Assembly (NCBI GenBank): GCA_035311445.1
Contig: DATGCX010000326.1
Coordinates: 1 to 64,000, forward strand
DNA from: JAJPKK01 sp035311445
GTDB lineage: Bacteria; Pseudomonadota; Alphaproteobacteria; Rhizobiales; Xanthobacteraceae
DNA: 64,000 nucleotides
Direction: 5' to 3'
The translations under genes and the position numbers were made by a program. The notes under the pieces are model-generated. The model was not told where the DNA came from, did no database searches, and saw only the letters and a program-made list of their open reading frames with translations. Shown one piece after another: positions 32,763 through 41,913 of this stretch (positions are counted from its first letter, which is position 1; the number at the start of each line of letters is the position of its first letter).

Positions 32763-33137
32763 TAAAGCGGGACCTATAGGAGCATTTGCTGGCGCCGGCA
32801 AGGGTTGCCGCACATGGTCCCCAGTGTTGTTGTATCGCCAGCTCCAGCCTCTGGTCGGGAGTCGTAACCCGGGTGGAGTGTCAGCGAAACCGGCGACGGC
32901 TTTGCGGCCTGGAGTGATCCCGGATTAGCTGGCGGCTTACTGCTACACGAAGTCAAGCAGACGTTGAGCATGCGACATGGCTAAAGATGAAGCCCCTGGC
33001 TCATGCCACAGGCACGTGATCCGCCACGATATCGCGATTATCCGAGTGGCAGGTGCACCCGGCGTCGCACGGCTTGCCGGGAATGGGGTAGCATTGCAAC
33101 CGTAATCTGCAAAATCTATCGACAGGGAGGTTACTCA
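32763..33137. other. Divergent promoter region between pyrB and the esterase gene
   Basis: About 375 bases without a gene. Promoters for pyrB (minus) and the exported esterase (plus) should lie here. I see no clear regulatory site. Confidence 0.35.
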
Positions 33138-34256
33138 ATGTGTGATCTACAACGTTTCGTGATCGTTTCAGCTGTAGCGGTGGCGGCGTTCATCTCGCCA
33201 GCGGCCGCGCAGGTCGCGGCTCCGGTCGACCCGGGGTTCGCCGTTTTGGAAGCGCAAGAAAACGCCGCCAATGCCAAGCCGGGACCACGAACCGTGCCGG
33301 GCCGCGTGATCCCGGTGCCCGACACCGTAAGCCCGCAATTGCAGACTCAGATCGCGGCTCCTTTTCGGGTTCCGAACTGGAACGCCGATCCGAAAAGTGC
33401 AATGGAATGGAAAGAGCTGATCAACAAGCTTGCCGACGGCGGCGCACCGTTACGTCGCCAGGTGCGTGAAGCACTCGGCGTTACGATGGAAACCGCCGTG
33501 ATGGGCGGCGTGAAGGTGTTCATCCTCAATCCGAAGGAAATTCTGCCCGCAAATCGCAACCGGCTGCTCGTCCACGTGCACGGCGGCGGCTACGTCTACA
33601 ACCCGGGCGAGGCCGGCACCGGAGAGGGAGTGCTGATGGCCGGCTATGGTGGCTTCAAGGTAATCTCCATCGACTATCGCATGCCGCCCGACTTCCCGTA
33701 TCCGGCCGCGATGGACGATGCCATGGCGGTATGGCGCGAGGCGGTCAAGGTGCAGAATCCGCGCAACATGGCGATTTTCGGCACCTCAACGGGGGGCGGC
33801 ATGACGCTCGCCATGATCCTGCGGGCCAAACAGGAGAACCTGCCGTTGCCGGCTGCTATCGCGCCCGGTACCCCATGGTCCGATTTGACCGAGACCGGCG
33901 ACACCTACAAGACCAATGAATGGCTCGACAATGTGCTGGTGAGCTATAACGGCTATCTCGTCCGTGCAGCGAAGCTCTACGCCAATGGACACGACCTGAA
34001 GGATCCACAGCTCTCGCCGATCTATGGCGACTTCCACGGATTCCCGCCCACCATACTGACCAGCGGAACGCGCGACCTGTTTCTGAGCCTGACAGTGCTG
34101 ACCCATCGCAAGCTTCGCCGGGCCGGCGTGGAGGCCGACCTGCAGGTCTATGAAGGCATGTCGCATGCGCAATACAATTTCGACGCATTCGCGCCAGAGT
34201 CCAAGGAAGTCTTCACCGAGATCGCGCAGTTCTTTGACAAGCATCTCGGCAAGTAG
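33138..34256 (+). CDS. Exported alpha/beta hydrolase (HSL-type esterase)
   Basis: Protein of 372 aa; the start ATG follows GGGAGG by 8 bases. A signal peptide of about 24 residues ends at PAAAQ. The hormone-sensitive-lipase signature HVHGGGYVYN supplies the oxyanion hole. The nucleophile elbow is FGTSTGGGMT, and a C-terminal GTRDLFL Asp with MSHAQY His complete the triad. It is probably a periplasmic carboxylesterase with unknown substrate. It is a single gene, followed by a partial copy of the large repeat. Confidence 0.88.
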   Translation: MCDLQRFVIVSAVAVAAFISPAAAQVAAPVDPGFAVLEAQENAANAKPGPRTVPGRVIPVPDTVSPQLQTQIAAPFRVPNWNADPKSAMEWKELINKLADGGAPLRRQVREALGVTMETAVMGGVKVFILNPKEILPANRNRLLVHVHGGGYVYNPGEAGTGEGVLMAGYGGFKVISIDYRMPPDFPYPAAMDDAMAVWREAVKVQNPRNMAIFGTSTGGGMTLAMILRAKQENLPLPAAIAPGTPWSDLTETGDTYKTNEWLDNVLVSYNGYLVRAAKLYANGHDLKDPQLSPIYGDFHGFPPTILTSGTRDLFLSLTVLTHRKLRRAGVEADLQVYEGMSHAQYNFDAFAPESKEVFTEIAQFFDKHLGK

Positions 34257-34282
34257 GTCTGCTATCGCCTGCACTGGTCGAT

Positions 34283-34428
34283 CGTTTCAGCCAATCTGAT
34301 GGGGTTTGAGCATCAATCAAGTCATAACGTTGGAGCGGCCGCATAGCGCGGCTGTAGGGGCGACCCTTGTGGTCGCCCCATTCGTAGCATTCGGCAACCG
34401 GGCGACCACAAGGGTCGCCCCTACATCA
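34283..34428. repeat. Partial, inverted copy of the large nested repeat (copy 3)
   Basis: It starts with TTCAGCCAATCTGATGGG, matching the inverse of the right outer arm at 16198-16222. It continues through AGTCAT..CGTTGGAG to a perfect hairpin, TAGGGGCGACC.TTGTGGTCGCCCC with its inverse. It corresponds to only the right part of the elements at 15803-16221 and 54934-55366. Confidence 0.75.
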
Positions 34429-34621
34429 GCTTTCCGCCGGCACGAGTCGCTGTTATCGCTTTCATGACGTTCGCCTGAGCAGCACGCGCCGGAGCGCCAT
34501 ATTGACCTTGATCAACGCGGGCGCGCGGGCCATATGCCGCTATGTGCCCTCGGACGACGAGCGAGACTGAAGACGCTTTCGACGTGCCGCGCGGCGAAGG
34601 ACTGGCCGAAGGGCGCACTCC

Positions 34622-36979
34622 ATGAACGTCCATAATGACGCCCACCCGCATGGGCACGTTCACGCTGCGCCGACGGCTGCAGCCGCGACGGACGTGGTCT
34701 GCGGCATGACTGTCGATCCGCAGACAACGCCGCACCGGACCACTCATTCCGGAGCCAACTATTTTTTCTGTTCGTCCGGCTGCCGCACGAAATTCGAAGC
34801 TGCGCCTGCCCGTTACCTGGCGGCGGAACGCCTGACGCAGGAAAAATCTCCGGCTCCGGCGCCCGCCAGGACCATCTACACCTGCCCGATGCATCCACAG
34901 ATTCGGCAGCTCGGACCCGGCAGTTGCCCGATCTGCGGGATGACGCTTGAACCAGAGGTCGCGACCGCGGAGGTCGGTCCGAGCCCGGAGCGCATCGACA
35001 TGGAGCGGCGCTTGTGGATCGGGCTGGTGCTGACCGTCCCGGTGGTCGTCCTCGAAATGGGCGGGCATCTCGCGGGCTTGCACATGCTGGTCCCACCGGC
35101 GGTCTCGACCTGGGTTCAGTTCGCGATGGCGACGCCGGTCGTGCTGTGGGCGGGGTGGCCGTTCTTCGTTCGCGCCGTGCAATCGCTGCGCACGCGCAAT
35201 CTCAACATGTTCACGCTGATCGCGATGGGGACCGGCGTCGCTTGGCTCTACAGCGTGGTCGCGACGCTGGCCCCTTCGATTTTCCCAGCGGCATTTCGCA
35301 GTGACGACGGCACTGTAGCGATCTATTTCGAGGCCGCTGCGGTGATCACGGTCCTGGTCCTTCTCGGGCAGGTGTTGGAACTGCGCGCGCGCGAACAGAC
35401 CGGGGGCGCGATCCGGGCGTTGCTGGATCTCGCTCCCAAGACAGCGCGGCGCGTTCGCCCGGACGGCACCGACGAGGACGTCGGCTTGGATACGGTTGCG
35501 GTCGGGGATCGCCTGCGCGTGCGTCCCGGCGAGAAAGTGCCGGTTGATGGCGAACTGCTCGAAGGCCGCAGCGCCGTAGATGAATCGATGGTGACGGGCG
35601 AATCGATGCCGGTCACCAAGAGCGCGGGCGACCGCCTGATCGGCGGCACCATCAATCAGAGCGGCAGTTTCGTCATGCGGGCCGACAAGGTGGGCAGCGA
35701 AACGCTCCTTGCCCGGATCGTTCAGCTGGTGGCGCAGGCGCAGCGCAGCCGTGCACCGATCCAGCGCCTTGCGGACCAGGTCTCGGGCTGGTTCGTGCCG
35801 CTGGTGATCGCGGTCGCCGTCATGGCGTTCGCCGCGTGGGCGATCTGGGGACCGGAGCCGCGCTTCGCCTTCGGTCTCCTGGCGGCGGTGTCGGTGCTGA
35901 TCATCGCGTGTCCGTGCGCGCTCGGCCTTGCGACGCCCATGTCCATCATGGTCGGGATCGGCCGCGGGGCGCGTGCCGGCGTGCTCATCAAGAACGCGGA
36001 GGCACTGGAGCGTTTCGAGAAGGTCGACACGCTGGTCATCGACAAGACTGGTACCCTGACCGAAGGCAAGCCGAAGGTCGTCGCCGTAAAGGTCGCGGCC
36101 GGGTGGAGCGAGGATGCGCTGTTGCGCCTCGCCGCAAGTCTCGAGCGCGGCAGCGAGCACCCGCTGGCGGCCGCAATCGTGGCGGCGGCGCATGCGCGCG
36201 ACCTCAAGCTGACCGATGTCGCCGCGTTCGACTCTTCCGCGGGCAAAGGGGTGGTCGGGACCGTCGAGGGGCAGCGCGTCGTCATCGGCAACCGGCGCAT
36301 GATGGACGGCATCGACATCGCCACGCTGGAGGCGGACGCCGATCGGTTACGCCAAGAGGGCGCGACCGCGCTGTTTGCGGGCGTGGATCGCAAGGCGGCC
36401 GGCGTGATCGCGATTGCGGATCCCGTGAAGCCGACGACGCCTGACGCGGTGGCGGCATTGCGCAGCGCCGGGATCCGGATCGTCATGCTCACCGGCGACA
36501 ACCGCACCACGGCCCAGGCCGTCGCCCGCAAACTGGGGATTTCGGAGGTCGAGGCCGAAATCCTTCCCGAGGACAAGGCTCGCGTTGTTGAAAAGCTGCG
36601 CGGGGCCGGCCGCGTCGTCGCCATGGCGGGAGACGGTGTCAACGATGCCCCGGCGCTGGCAGCGGCCGATGTGGGCATTGCCATGGGAACCGGCACCGAT
36701 GTTGCCATCGAAAGCGCCAGCGTGACCCTGCTCAAGGGCGATCTTCAAGGCATCGTACAGGCCCGCCGGCTCTCGCAGGCGACCATGCGCAACATCCGGC
36801 AGAACCTGTTCTTCGCCTTCATCTACAATGCCGCCGGCGTGCCGATTGCGGCCGGTGTGCTCTATCCGGTGATGGGGCTGCTGCTGTCGCCCATCATCGC
36901 GGCGCTCGCTATGTCGCTGTCGTCGGTCAGCGTCATCACCAATGCGCTGCGGCTCCGGTTCGTGGAATTGGCGGAATGA
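34622..36979 (+). CDS. copA: Copper-translocating P-type ATPase with YHS and heavy-metal-binding N-terminus
   Basis: P1B-type ATPase of 785 aa that exports Cu+ across the inner membrane. The N-terminus is His-rich, followed by a YHS domain (VVCGMTVDP, YFFCSSGCRTKFEA) and a heavy-metal-binding segment, YTCPMHPQIRQLGPGSCPIC. There is no HMA (GMxCxxC) domain. The core has TGES, the membrane CPC motif (IIACPCALGLATPMS), DKTGTLTEG, SEHPLAAAI (His-Pro locus), TGDNRTT, AGDGVNDAPAL and the C-terminal MSLSSVSVITNALRL. No metal-responsive regulator gene lies next to it. Confidence 0.95.
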   Translation: MNVHNDAHPHGHVHAAPTAAAATDVVCGMTVDPQTTPHRTTHSGANYFFCSSGCRTKFEAAPARYLAAERLTQEKSPAPAPARTIYTCPMHPQIRQLGPGSCPICGMTLEPEVATAEVGPSPERIDMERRLWIGLVLTVPVVVLEMGGHLAGLHMLVPPAVSTWVQFAMATPVVLWAGWPFFVRAVQSLRTRNLNMFTLIAMGTGVAWLYSVVATLAPSIFPAAFRSDDGTVAIYFEAAAVITVLVLLGQVLELRAREQTGGAIRALLDLAPKTARRVRPDGTDEDVGLDTVAVGDRLRVRPGEKVPVDGELLEGRSAVDESMVTGESMPVTKSAGDRLIGGTINQSGSFVMRADKVGSETLLARIVQLVAQAQRSRAPIQRLADQVSGWFVPLVIAVAVMAFAAWAIWGPEPRFAFGLLAAVSVLIIACPCALGLATPMSIMVGIGRGARAGVLIKNAEALERFEKVDTLVIDKTGTLTEGKPKVVAVKVAAGWSEDALLRLAASLERGSEHPLAAAIVAAAHARDLKLTDVAAFDSSAGKGVVGTVEGQRVVIGNRRMMDGIDIATLEADADRLRQEGATALFAGVDRKAAGVIAIADPVKPTTPDAVAALRSAGIRIVMLTGDNRTTAQAVARKLGISEVEAEILPEDKARVVEKLRGAGRVVAMAGDGVNDAPALAAADVGIAMGTGTDVAIESASVTLLKGDLQGIVQARRLSQATMRNIRQNLFFAFIYNAAGVPIAAGVLYPVMGLLLSPIIAALAMSLSSVSVITNALRLRFVELAE

Positions 36980-36987
36980 ATTGGGGC

Positions 36988-37108
36988 ACGTCATTCCGGG
37001 GACGGCCGCAGGCCGGAACCCGGAATCCACGACCACAGGCGAAAATGAATACCGATAGGCTGGCGGTTATGGATTCCGGGTTCGCGCAAGGGCGCGCCCC
37101 GGAACGAC
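36988..37108. repeat. Palindromic intergenic repeat (CATTCCGGGG family)
   Basis: The arms GTCATTCCGGGGACGG..CCGGAACCCGGAATCCA and, inverted, TGGATTCCGGGTTCGCGC...GCCCCGGAACGAC are separated by about 40 bases. It sits between convergent copA and the MBL-fold gene, and may terminate both. Confidence 0.7.
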
Positions 37109-37114
37109 AGCTCT

Positions 37115-38074
37115 TTAGAGATCCGCGCCCCACTGCACCGGTACATAGGCATAGCCGGAGGACGCCTTGGCGACATGGCCCAGGCCCGGGAACGGAAGGT
37201 GCGAGCCGGCGATCAGAAGCTTGTCCGTCGCCACCATGTCGAAAACCCGCTTGCGGCTTGCGACCGCCATTGCCTGGTCGGTGTCGAACGAGATCGCCCG
37301 GTCAGGCTCCGGGAATTGCAGCGCCGCGTTGTGGACGATATCGCCCCACAGCAGCAACTCGCTGGACCCGGACGATAGATGAACCATCGTGTGGCCCATG
37401 GTATGGCCAGGCGCGGCGCTGGCCGTGATGCCAGACGCGAACTCGGCGCGATCCCGAAACATCGCAACCTTACCGGCGTCCACATATGGCTTGATGGAAT
37501 TACGCGCGATGTCGAAGAACGGTTTGAAATCATCGGGCGCCTTTGCATAAATTTCCGCGGCTGTCCAGAATCCATATTCGGCTTCGCTGACGTGCACGGT
37601 CGCGTTGGGGAACGCGATCTTCTTGTCCGTGGTGAGCAGCCCAGCCGCATGATCGGGGTGCATGTGCGTGAGGATCACCATGTCGACTGTTGCGGGGTCG
37701 ACGCCCGCGGCGGCGAGGTTCTTTGCCATCCGGCCGAGCGTCGGGGCGAACACGTCCGAGGTGCCGGTGTCGACCAGGACGAGCTTGTCGCCGGTGTTGA
37801 CAAGCCACTCATTAACCGCGGTCGGCGTTATATCCTTTGACAGGAAGCTGCTTTCGAGGAGCTTGGCGGCGCCGTCGGCATCCCCTGTGAAGTACTTGGT
37901 CTCGATGGGAATCCAGCCGTCGCTGAGAACCGTCACTTCAAAGCTGCCCACCTTAAGGCGATAGACGCCCGCCGCCTGCGCGCCGACGAACGGCGCTTTC
38001 GCCATGGCCGGCACAGCCGGAACAAGCATGCCGCCGAGCGCGGCGAGACCGAAGGAACGTCGGGTGATATCCAT
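37115..38074 (-). CDS. Tat-exported MBL-fold metallo-hydrolase
   Basis: Protein of 319 aa. The N-terminus MDITRRSFGLAALGGMLVPA is a twin-arginine signal. The metallo-beta-lactamase motif is THMHPDHAAGL, with later His/Asp ligands in APGHTMGHTM, GDIVH and AGSHLPFPG. The group resembles AHL-lactonase-like exported hydrolases, but the substrate cannot be told. It is a single gene, convergent with copA and co-directional with ruvX across a 105-base gap. Confidence 0.9.
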   Translation of the reverse strand: MDITRRSFGLAALGGMLVPAVPAMAKAPFVGAQAAGVYRLKVGSFEVTVLSDGWIPIETKYFTGDADGAAKLLESSFLSKDITPTAVNEWLVNTGDKLVLVDTGTSDVFAPTLGRMAKNLAAAGVDPATVDMVILTHMHPDHAAGLLTTDKKIAFPNATVHVSEAEYGFWTAAEIYAKAPDDFKPFFDIARNSIKPYVDAGKVAMFRDRAEFASGITASAAPGHTMGHTMVHLSSGSSELLLWGDIVHNAALQFPEPDRAISFDTDQAMAVASRKRVFDMVATDKLLIAGSHLPFPGLGHVAKASSGYAYVPVQWGADL

Positions 38075-38179
38075 GGAAACCTCCCCAAACGGGCATCGTG
38101 GTGACTTACATGTGCGCCCGGACCGGGCCTTGGGTCTCGCTCTATATTACTCGCCATGCCGCGCCGCGAGCATGTCAGC

Positions 38180-38656
38180 TCACGGTGCTGTGCGCGGCCG
38201 GGCAAGCCGATCGAGCGCTCCCTGCAGGATGAAGATCGCGGCGTGCTGATCGATCACGGCCTTGCGCTTGCCGCGGCTCGCGTCGGCGGCGATCAGTTCG
38301 CGCTCGACCGCGGCGGTGGAGAGCCGCTCGTCCCAGAATGCGATCGGCAATTCGGTCAATCGGGCAAGATTGCGCGCGAAGGCGCGGGTCGATTGCGCCC
38401 GCGGGCCTTCGCTGCCGTCCATGTTGATGGGCAGGCCGAGCACGAAAGCCACCGCCTTGCGCTCGGCGGCGAGCGCAAGGAGCCGCTTGGCGTCGGCGGA
38501 AAAATTGGTGCGCGCGACGGTGGCGACGCCGGTGGCAAGCCGGCGGTCCGGGTCGCTGGTCGCAACCCCGATGGTCTTGGTGCCGAGGTCGAGCCCGATC
38601 AGCGCGCCGCGTGGCGGCAGGCGGAAGTCGGCAAGCGCGACAATAGGAGCGGGCAT
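38180..38656 (-). CDS. ruvX: RuvX/YqgF Holliday-junction resolvase family protein
   Basis: RNase H-fold nuclease of 158 aa acting in recombination or pre-16S rRNA processing. The motifs GLDLGTKTIGVATSDPDRRL, FVLGLPINMDGSEGPRAQST and WDERLSTAAVERELI carry the catalytic acids; INQ/VDxxAA is seen as IDQHAAIFILQGALD. The start ATG at 38656 matches the usual rhizobial start; ATG 38689 is an alternative. It reads away from the UPF0173 hydrolase gene. Confidence 0.93.
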   Translation of the reverse strand: MPAPIVALADFRLPPRGALIGLDLGTKTIGVATSDPDRRLATGVATVARTNFSADAKRLLALAAERKAVAFVLGLPINMDGSEGPRAQSTRAFARNLARLTELPIAFWDERLSTAAVERELIAADASRGKRKAVIDQHAAIFILQGALDRLARPRTAP

Positions 38657-38868
38657 GGCGTTGGCGTTTCGATCGACTGTAATGGTCATACGCCGGCCTG
38701 ACACGCGTATCCATCCTGATCGTAGTGTTCCGGCGAACCGTATTCTTTTGTTGGATCGCCGGGACGAGCCCGGCAATGACCGGCGCAGGAGCGTTGATCT
38801 TGACGTCCGGTAGCGTATCTTCGCGCCGACCAATCCTTCAACCCCCCTCCCAACCAAGGACCATCGTC

Positions 38869-39567
38869 ATGCAGATCACCTGGTATGGCCATTCCGCCTT
38901 CCGGCTCGATTTCGCCGGCAAGGCCGTGCTGATTGATCCGTTCTTCACCGGCAACCCCGCTTTCGTGTCCGACAAGGCGGCGGCGACCAACGGCGTGACC
39001 CATATCGTGCTGACCCATGGTCACGGCGATCACGTAGGCGACACCCTCGACATCGCCGCCGCGACCGGTGCCCCCGTCATCACCAACTATGATCTGTGCA
39101 TGTGGCTTGCCGGAAAGGGCCTGCAGAAATTCGATCCCATGAACACCGGCGGCACAACAGACCAGGGCGGCTTCACCGTGACGCTGGTGCGCGCCGACCA
39201 TTCCTCGGGCGATATCACGAACGGCATGCCGATTTACCTCGGCAACCCGTGCGGCATCATCATCAAGGCGGCGGGGGAACCCGTCGTCTACCATATGGGC
39301 GATACCGACATTTTCTCCGACATGGGCCTGATCGCCGAGATCCACCAGCCACAGGTCGCCATGGTGCCGATTGGTGACCGCTTCACCATGAGCCCGAAGA
39401 CCGCGGCGCTTGCCGTCAAGCGCTTCTTCAAGCTCGACAAGGTGATCCCGTGTCACTATGGCTCATTCCCGATCATCGAGCCCAATGCCGACAAGTTCGT
39501 CGCCGAGATGAAAGGGCATGCCACCACGGTCGTGGTGCCGGCGAAGGGCAAGGCGGTGACGGTGTAG
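38869..39567 (+). CDS. UPF0173 metal-dependent hydrolase
   Basis: MBL-fold protein of 232 aa (RNase Z/UlaG-like). It starts MQITWYGHSAFRLDFAGKAV with AAGGA upstream; the zinc site is LTHGHGDHVGDT, with YHMGDTDIFSD and CHYGSFPII. Function is unknown, although it is widely conserved beside ruvX or gatCA in rhizobia. In those genomes I recall gatC-gatA nearby; here an accessory cassette follows instead. Confidence 0.92.
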   Translation: MQITWYGHSAFRLDFAGKAVLIDPFFTGNPAFVSDKAAATNGVTHIVLTHGHGDHVGDTLDIAAATGAPVITNYDLCMWLAGKGLQKFDPMNTGGTTDQGGFTVTLVRADHSSGDITNGMPIYLGNPCGIIIKAAGEPVVYHMGDTDIFSDMGLIAEIHQPQVAMVPIGDRFTMSPKTAALAVKRFFKLDKVIPCHYGSFPIIEPNADKFVAEMKGHATTVVVPAKGKAVTV

Positions 39568-39625
39568 TGCCCGCAAGCGGGTAGCGACACCAGGCCGGTC
39601 TGAGGCCTTGCTCGTTGAATTGACG

Positions 39626-39713
39626 AGGCGACTGCCCGACGCATCAAAGTCGGAGACATTGCGGGTGTCAACTCGCAGGCGACGCTGATGCCTTAACCAC
39701 TCGGCGACCCTCA
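39626..39713 (-). pseudogene. Decayed tRNA-Ser-like sequence
   Basis: On the minus strand GAGGGTCGCCGAGTGGTTAA and GGCA match the 5' part of class II (Ser) tRNAs including box A. GTTGACACCCGCA matches the long variable arm of alphaproteobacterial tRNA-Ser. The anticodon stem does not pair, and the T loop (CCGAC...GTCGG) lacks TTCGAATC, so it is not functional. It stands directly before the patatin cassette and may be a relic of an integration site. Alignment is by eye and from memory of the tRNA. Confidence 0.4.
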
Positions 39714-39809
39714 GCCTTCTCGATGAACGAAAATTCCATTCCTTCGTCACGATACAACTTTGCATTGCGTTATATCCGCTGTTACATTGTGTAGCCACTA
39801 GTTGGCTTT

Positions 39810-41884
39810 ATGCGTGTCGGGGGGATCGTGTCTGGTCAGGAATTTCAAATTGGCCTGACGATGGCGGGGGCTATTTCGGCTGGCGCCTATTCGGCGGGCG
39901 TTTTCGACTTTCTTATTCAGGCGCTGGAAGCCTGGGAAAGGGCGAGACTTGATCCGACCCTCGCCGATCAGATCCCCAATCACCGGGTCGGCATCAAGGT
40001 CATCACCGGCGCGTCCGCGGGTGCCATCACGGGTGCGCTTGGCGCGGCGGGATTGGCTCAAAAGATCACACCGCAACAGTTCGGCACCGCTCTCAAGCAG
40101 CAGGTCACCTGCGTTCTTCCATGTCTCTACGACGCATGGGTCGTCAGGCCGGCATTGGTGTCGGCCACCGGGGGGACGATTTCCTGCAAACGGATGACCT
40201 CGACCAGGGCAAGGTCCTCTCTCTGCTGGATTGCCGTCTGCTTGATCAAATCCGCGCCAACGCACTCAAACTCGGCCCCAGGGGACAGGCATTGCCGTAT
40301 GTTTCCGATACGCTGCACGTCTACATGACGCTTACCAATCTGCGTGGCGTGCCCTACGCGGTGACCTTCGAGGGCGGCAATATCGTCATGATGCCGCACG
40401 GCGATCGGGTCCATTATTCCATCAACGGTCTCGGCTCGTGGAAGGCGTCATCCCCATTTGCCGACAATGACGGAACGCGGACGCTTAAAGTAGGCGGCTT
40501 GTTTGGGCCCAATGGCCCTTCGCAAGACTGGGAGGATTTCACCCAAGCAGCGGTCGCGTCCGCCGCATTCCCGGTCGGCCTTGCGCCGCGGACGATTGCG
40601 ACCGTCCTGACTGAATACGACAAGCGCTCCTGGCCGATAACGGAATGGCATCTGCAGGACAGTATCCGGCCGAGCTGGCCTTCGCCTTGGCGGGACGACA
40701 CAAAGCGAGGCTTTTCGTTTCTGAGCATCGACGGCGGCGTCGTCAACAACGACCCCTTCGAGTACGCGCATTTCACTTTGATGGACAATCCACCGGACCC
40801 GAACCCGCGCAGCGGCGAGGACGCTGACCGGGCGGTCATCATGATCGATCCATTCCCCGAGCCGCCTGAATTTCCCGCCGACGGACAGCCGGATCAAGCG
40901 CTCGTGAATGTGCTCAAGGTGTTCATTCCGGCGCTGATCAATCAGGCGCGTTTCAAGCCGACAGAGCTTTTCCTGGCGGCGAGTGAGGCGATTTACAGTC
41001 GCTATCTGATCGCGCCGTCGCGGCCAAAGCCGAACCAGAGCGCCGAATTGTATGCCATTGCGTGTGGGCTGCTCGGCGGCTTCGGTGGCTTCCTATCGCG
41101 GTCATTTCGCGAACACGACTTCATCCTTGGGCAGCGCAATTGCCAGAAGTTCCTGAGCTCAAGTTTTGCCCTGCCAAATAACAACAAGATCATTCAGCAA
41201 TGGCCTCAGGCAGCGCGCAACAATCCCGATTTCGCCGCGACCGCGGCGGCCGCGCAGCCGCCGCACTTTTGCATCATCCCGTTGATCGGCGATGCGAAGG
41301 AGGAGATCGCCGCACCGCCATGGCCACAGCTCAGCCAGGATGAATTCGACGCTTTGCAGACCAGGATTGCGCAACGCCTCGACAAGCTGGTGCAGACCCT
41401 GGTTGCGAGCAACGGGCCCGGCGGGATTGCCGGGTGGCTTCTCGGGCGCATCTATTCGTCAAGGAGAGGCGATGCTTTGAACTTCATCAAGTTCACGCTC
41501 CTGGCCGATCTGGTGAAACGTGATCAGATCCAACGTTGGGACCTGCCCAAAGTTTGGAAGCAGCCACCTTCGATTCCGCTTGATGGCAGCGATGTGAGAA
41601 AAGTGCTGGCGGCCCTTCTCAACCCCTCCTTGGACCTACGGAATGCAGCCGGAATTGCTGCAGCGACCCGTCTCGATGTGACCAAAGTGACGGCAATTCT
41701 CGTCGCCTGCCAGGCCGAGACCGGCGCGCCCTACGAAGTCTGGCAGTCGCCGCGCAAAGACAAATCCGGGGCCGCGCTTTACGCACTCGCGTCGCGCAAG
41801 CCGGGTTGGTTCACGTCGCTTCCCGGCATCCGGCAAGCGAGCGACTGGGTGAGCCCGCCGCAAGTCGACCCACCCGGTCTTTAA
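39810..41884 (+). CDS. Patatin-like phospholipase, reading frame broken at a G6 tract
   Basis: Lipid acyl hydrolase of about 690 aa when the two frames are joined. Frame one (from 39810; GTG 39828 also possible) has the glycine-rich oxyanion segment MAGAISAGAYSAGV and the nucleophile elbow GASAG with Ser69. Frame two carries the dyad Asp in FLSIDGGVVNNDPFEYAHF (near 40729) and continues to 41884. The switch falls in a run of six G at 40170-40175; one more G gives SATGGDDFLQTDDLDQ. Either the gene is inactive, the base is a sequencing error, or the tract is slippery. The long C-terminal half has no known domain. First gene of a three-gene cassette. Confidence 0.8.
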
Positions 41885-41913
41885 CGTGGCGATGACGGCG
41901 GTCCGGGGGCAAC

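Noticed and set aside
34421..36193. 590-aa open frame antisense to copA
   Set aside because: It is the mirror frame of a GC-rich gene; the copA frame has all P-type ATPase motifs and this one has none.
39570..39720. Functional tRNA-Ser gene on the minus strand
   Set aside because: The anticodon stem cannot pair and the T loop consensus is missing; kept only as a fossil.
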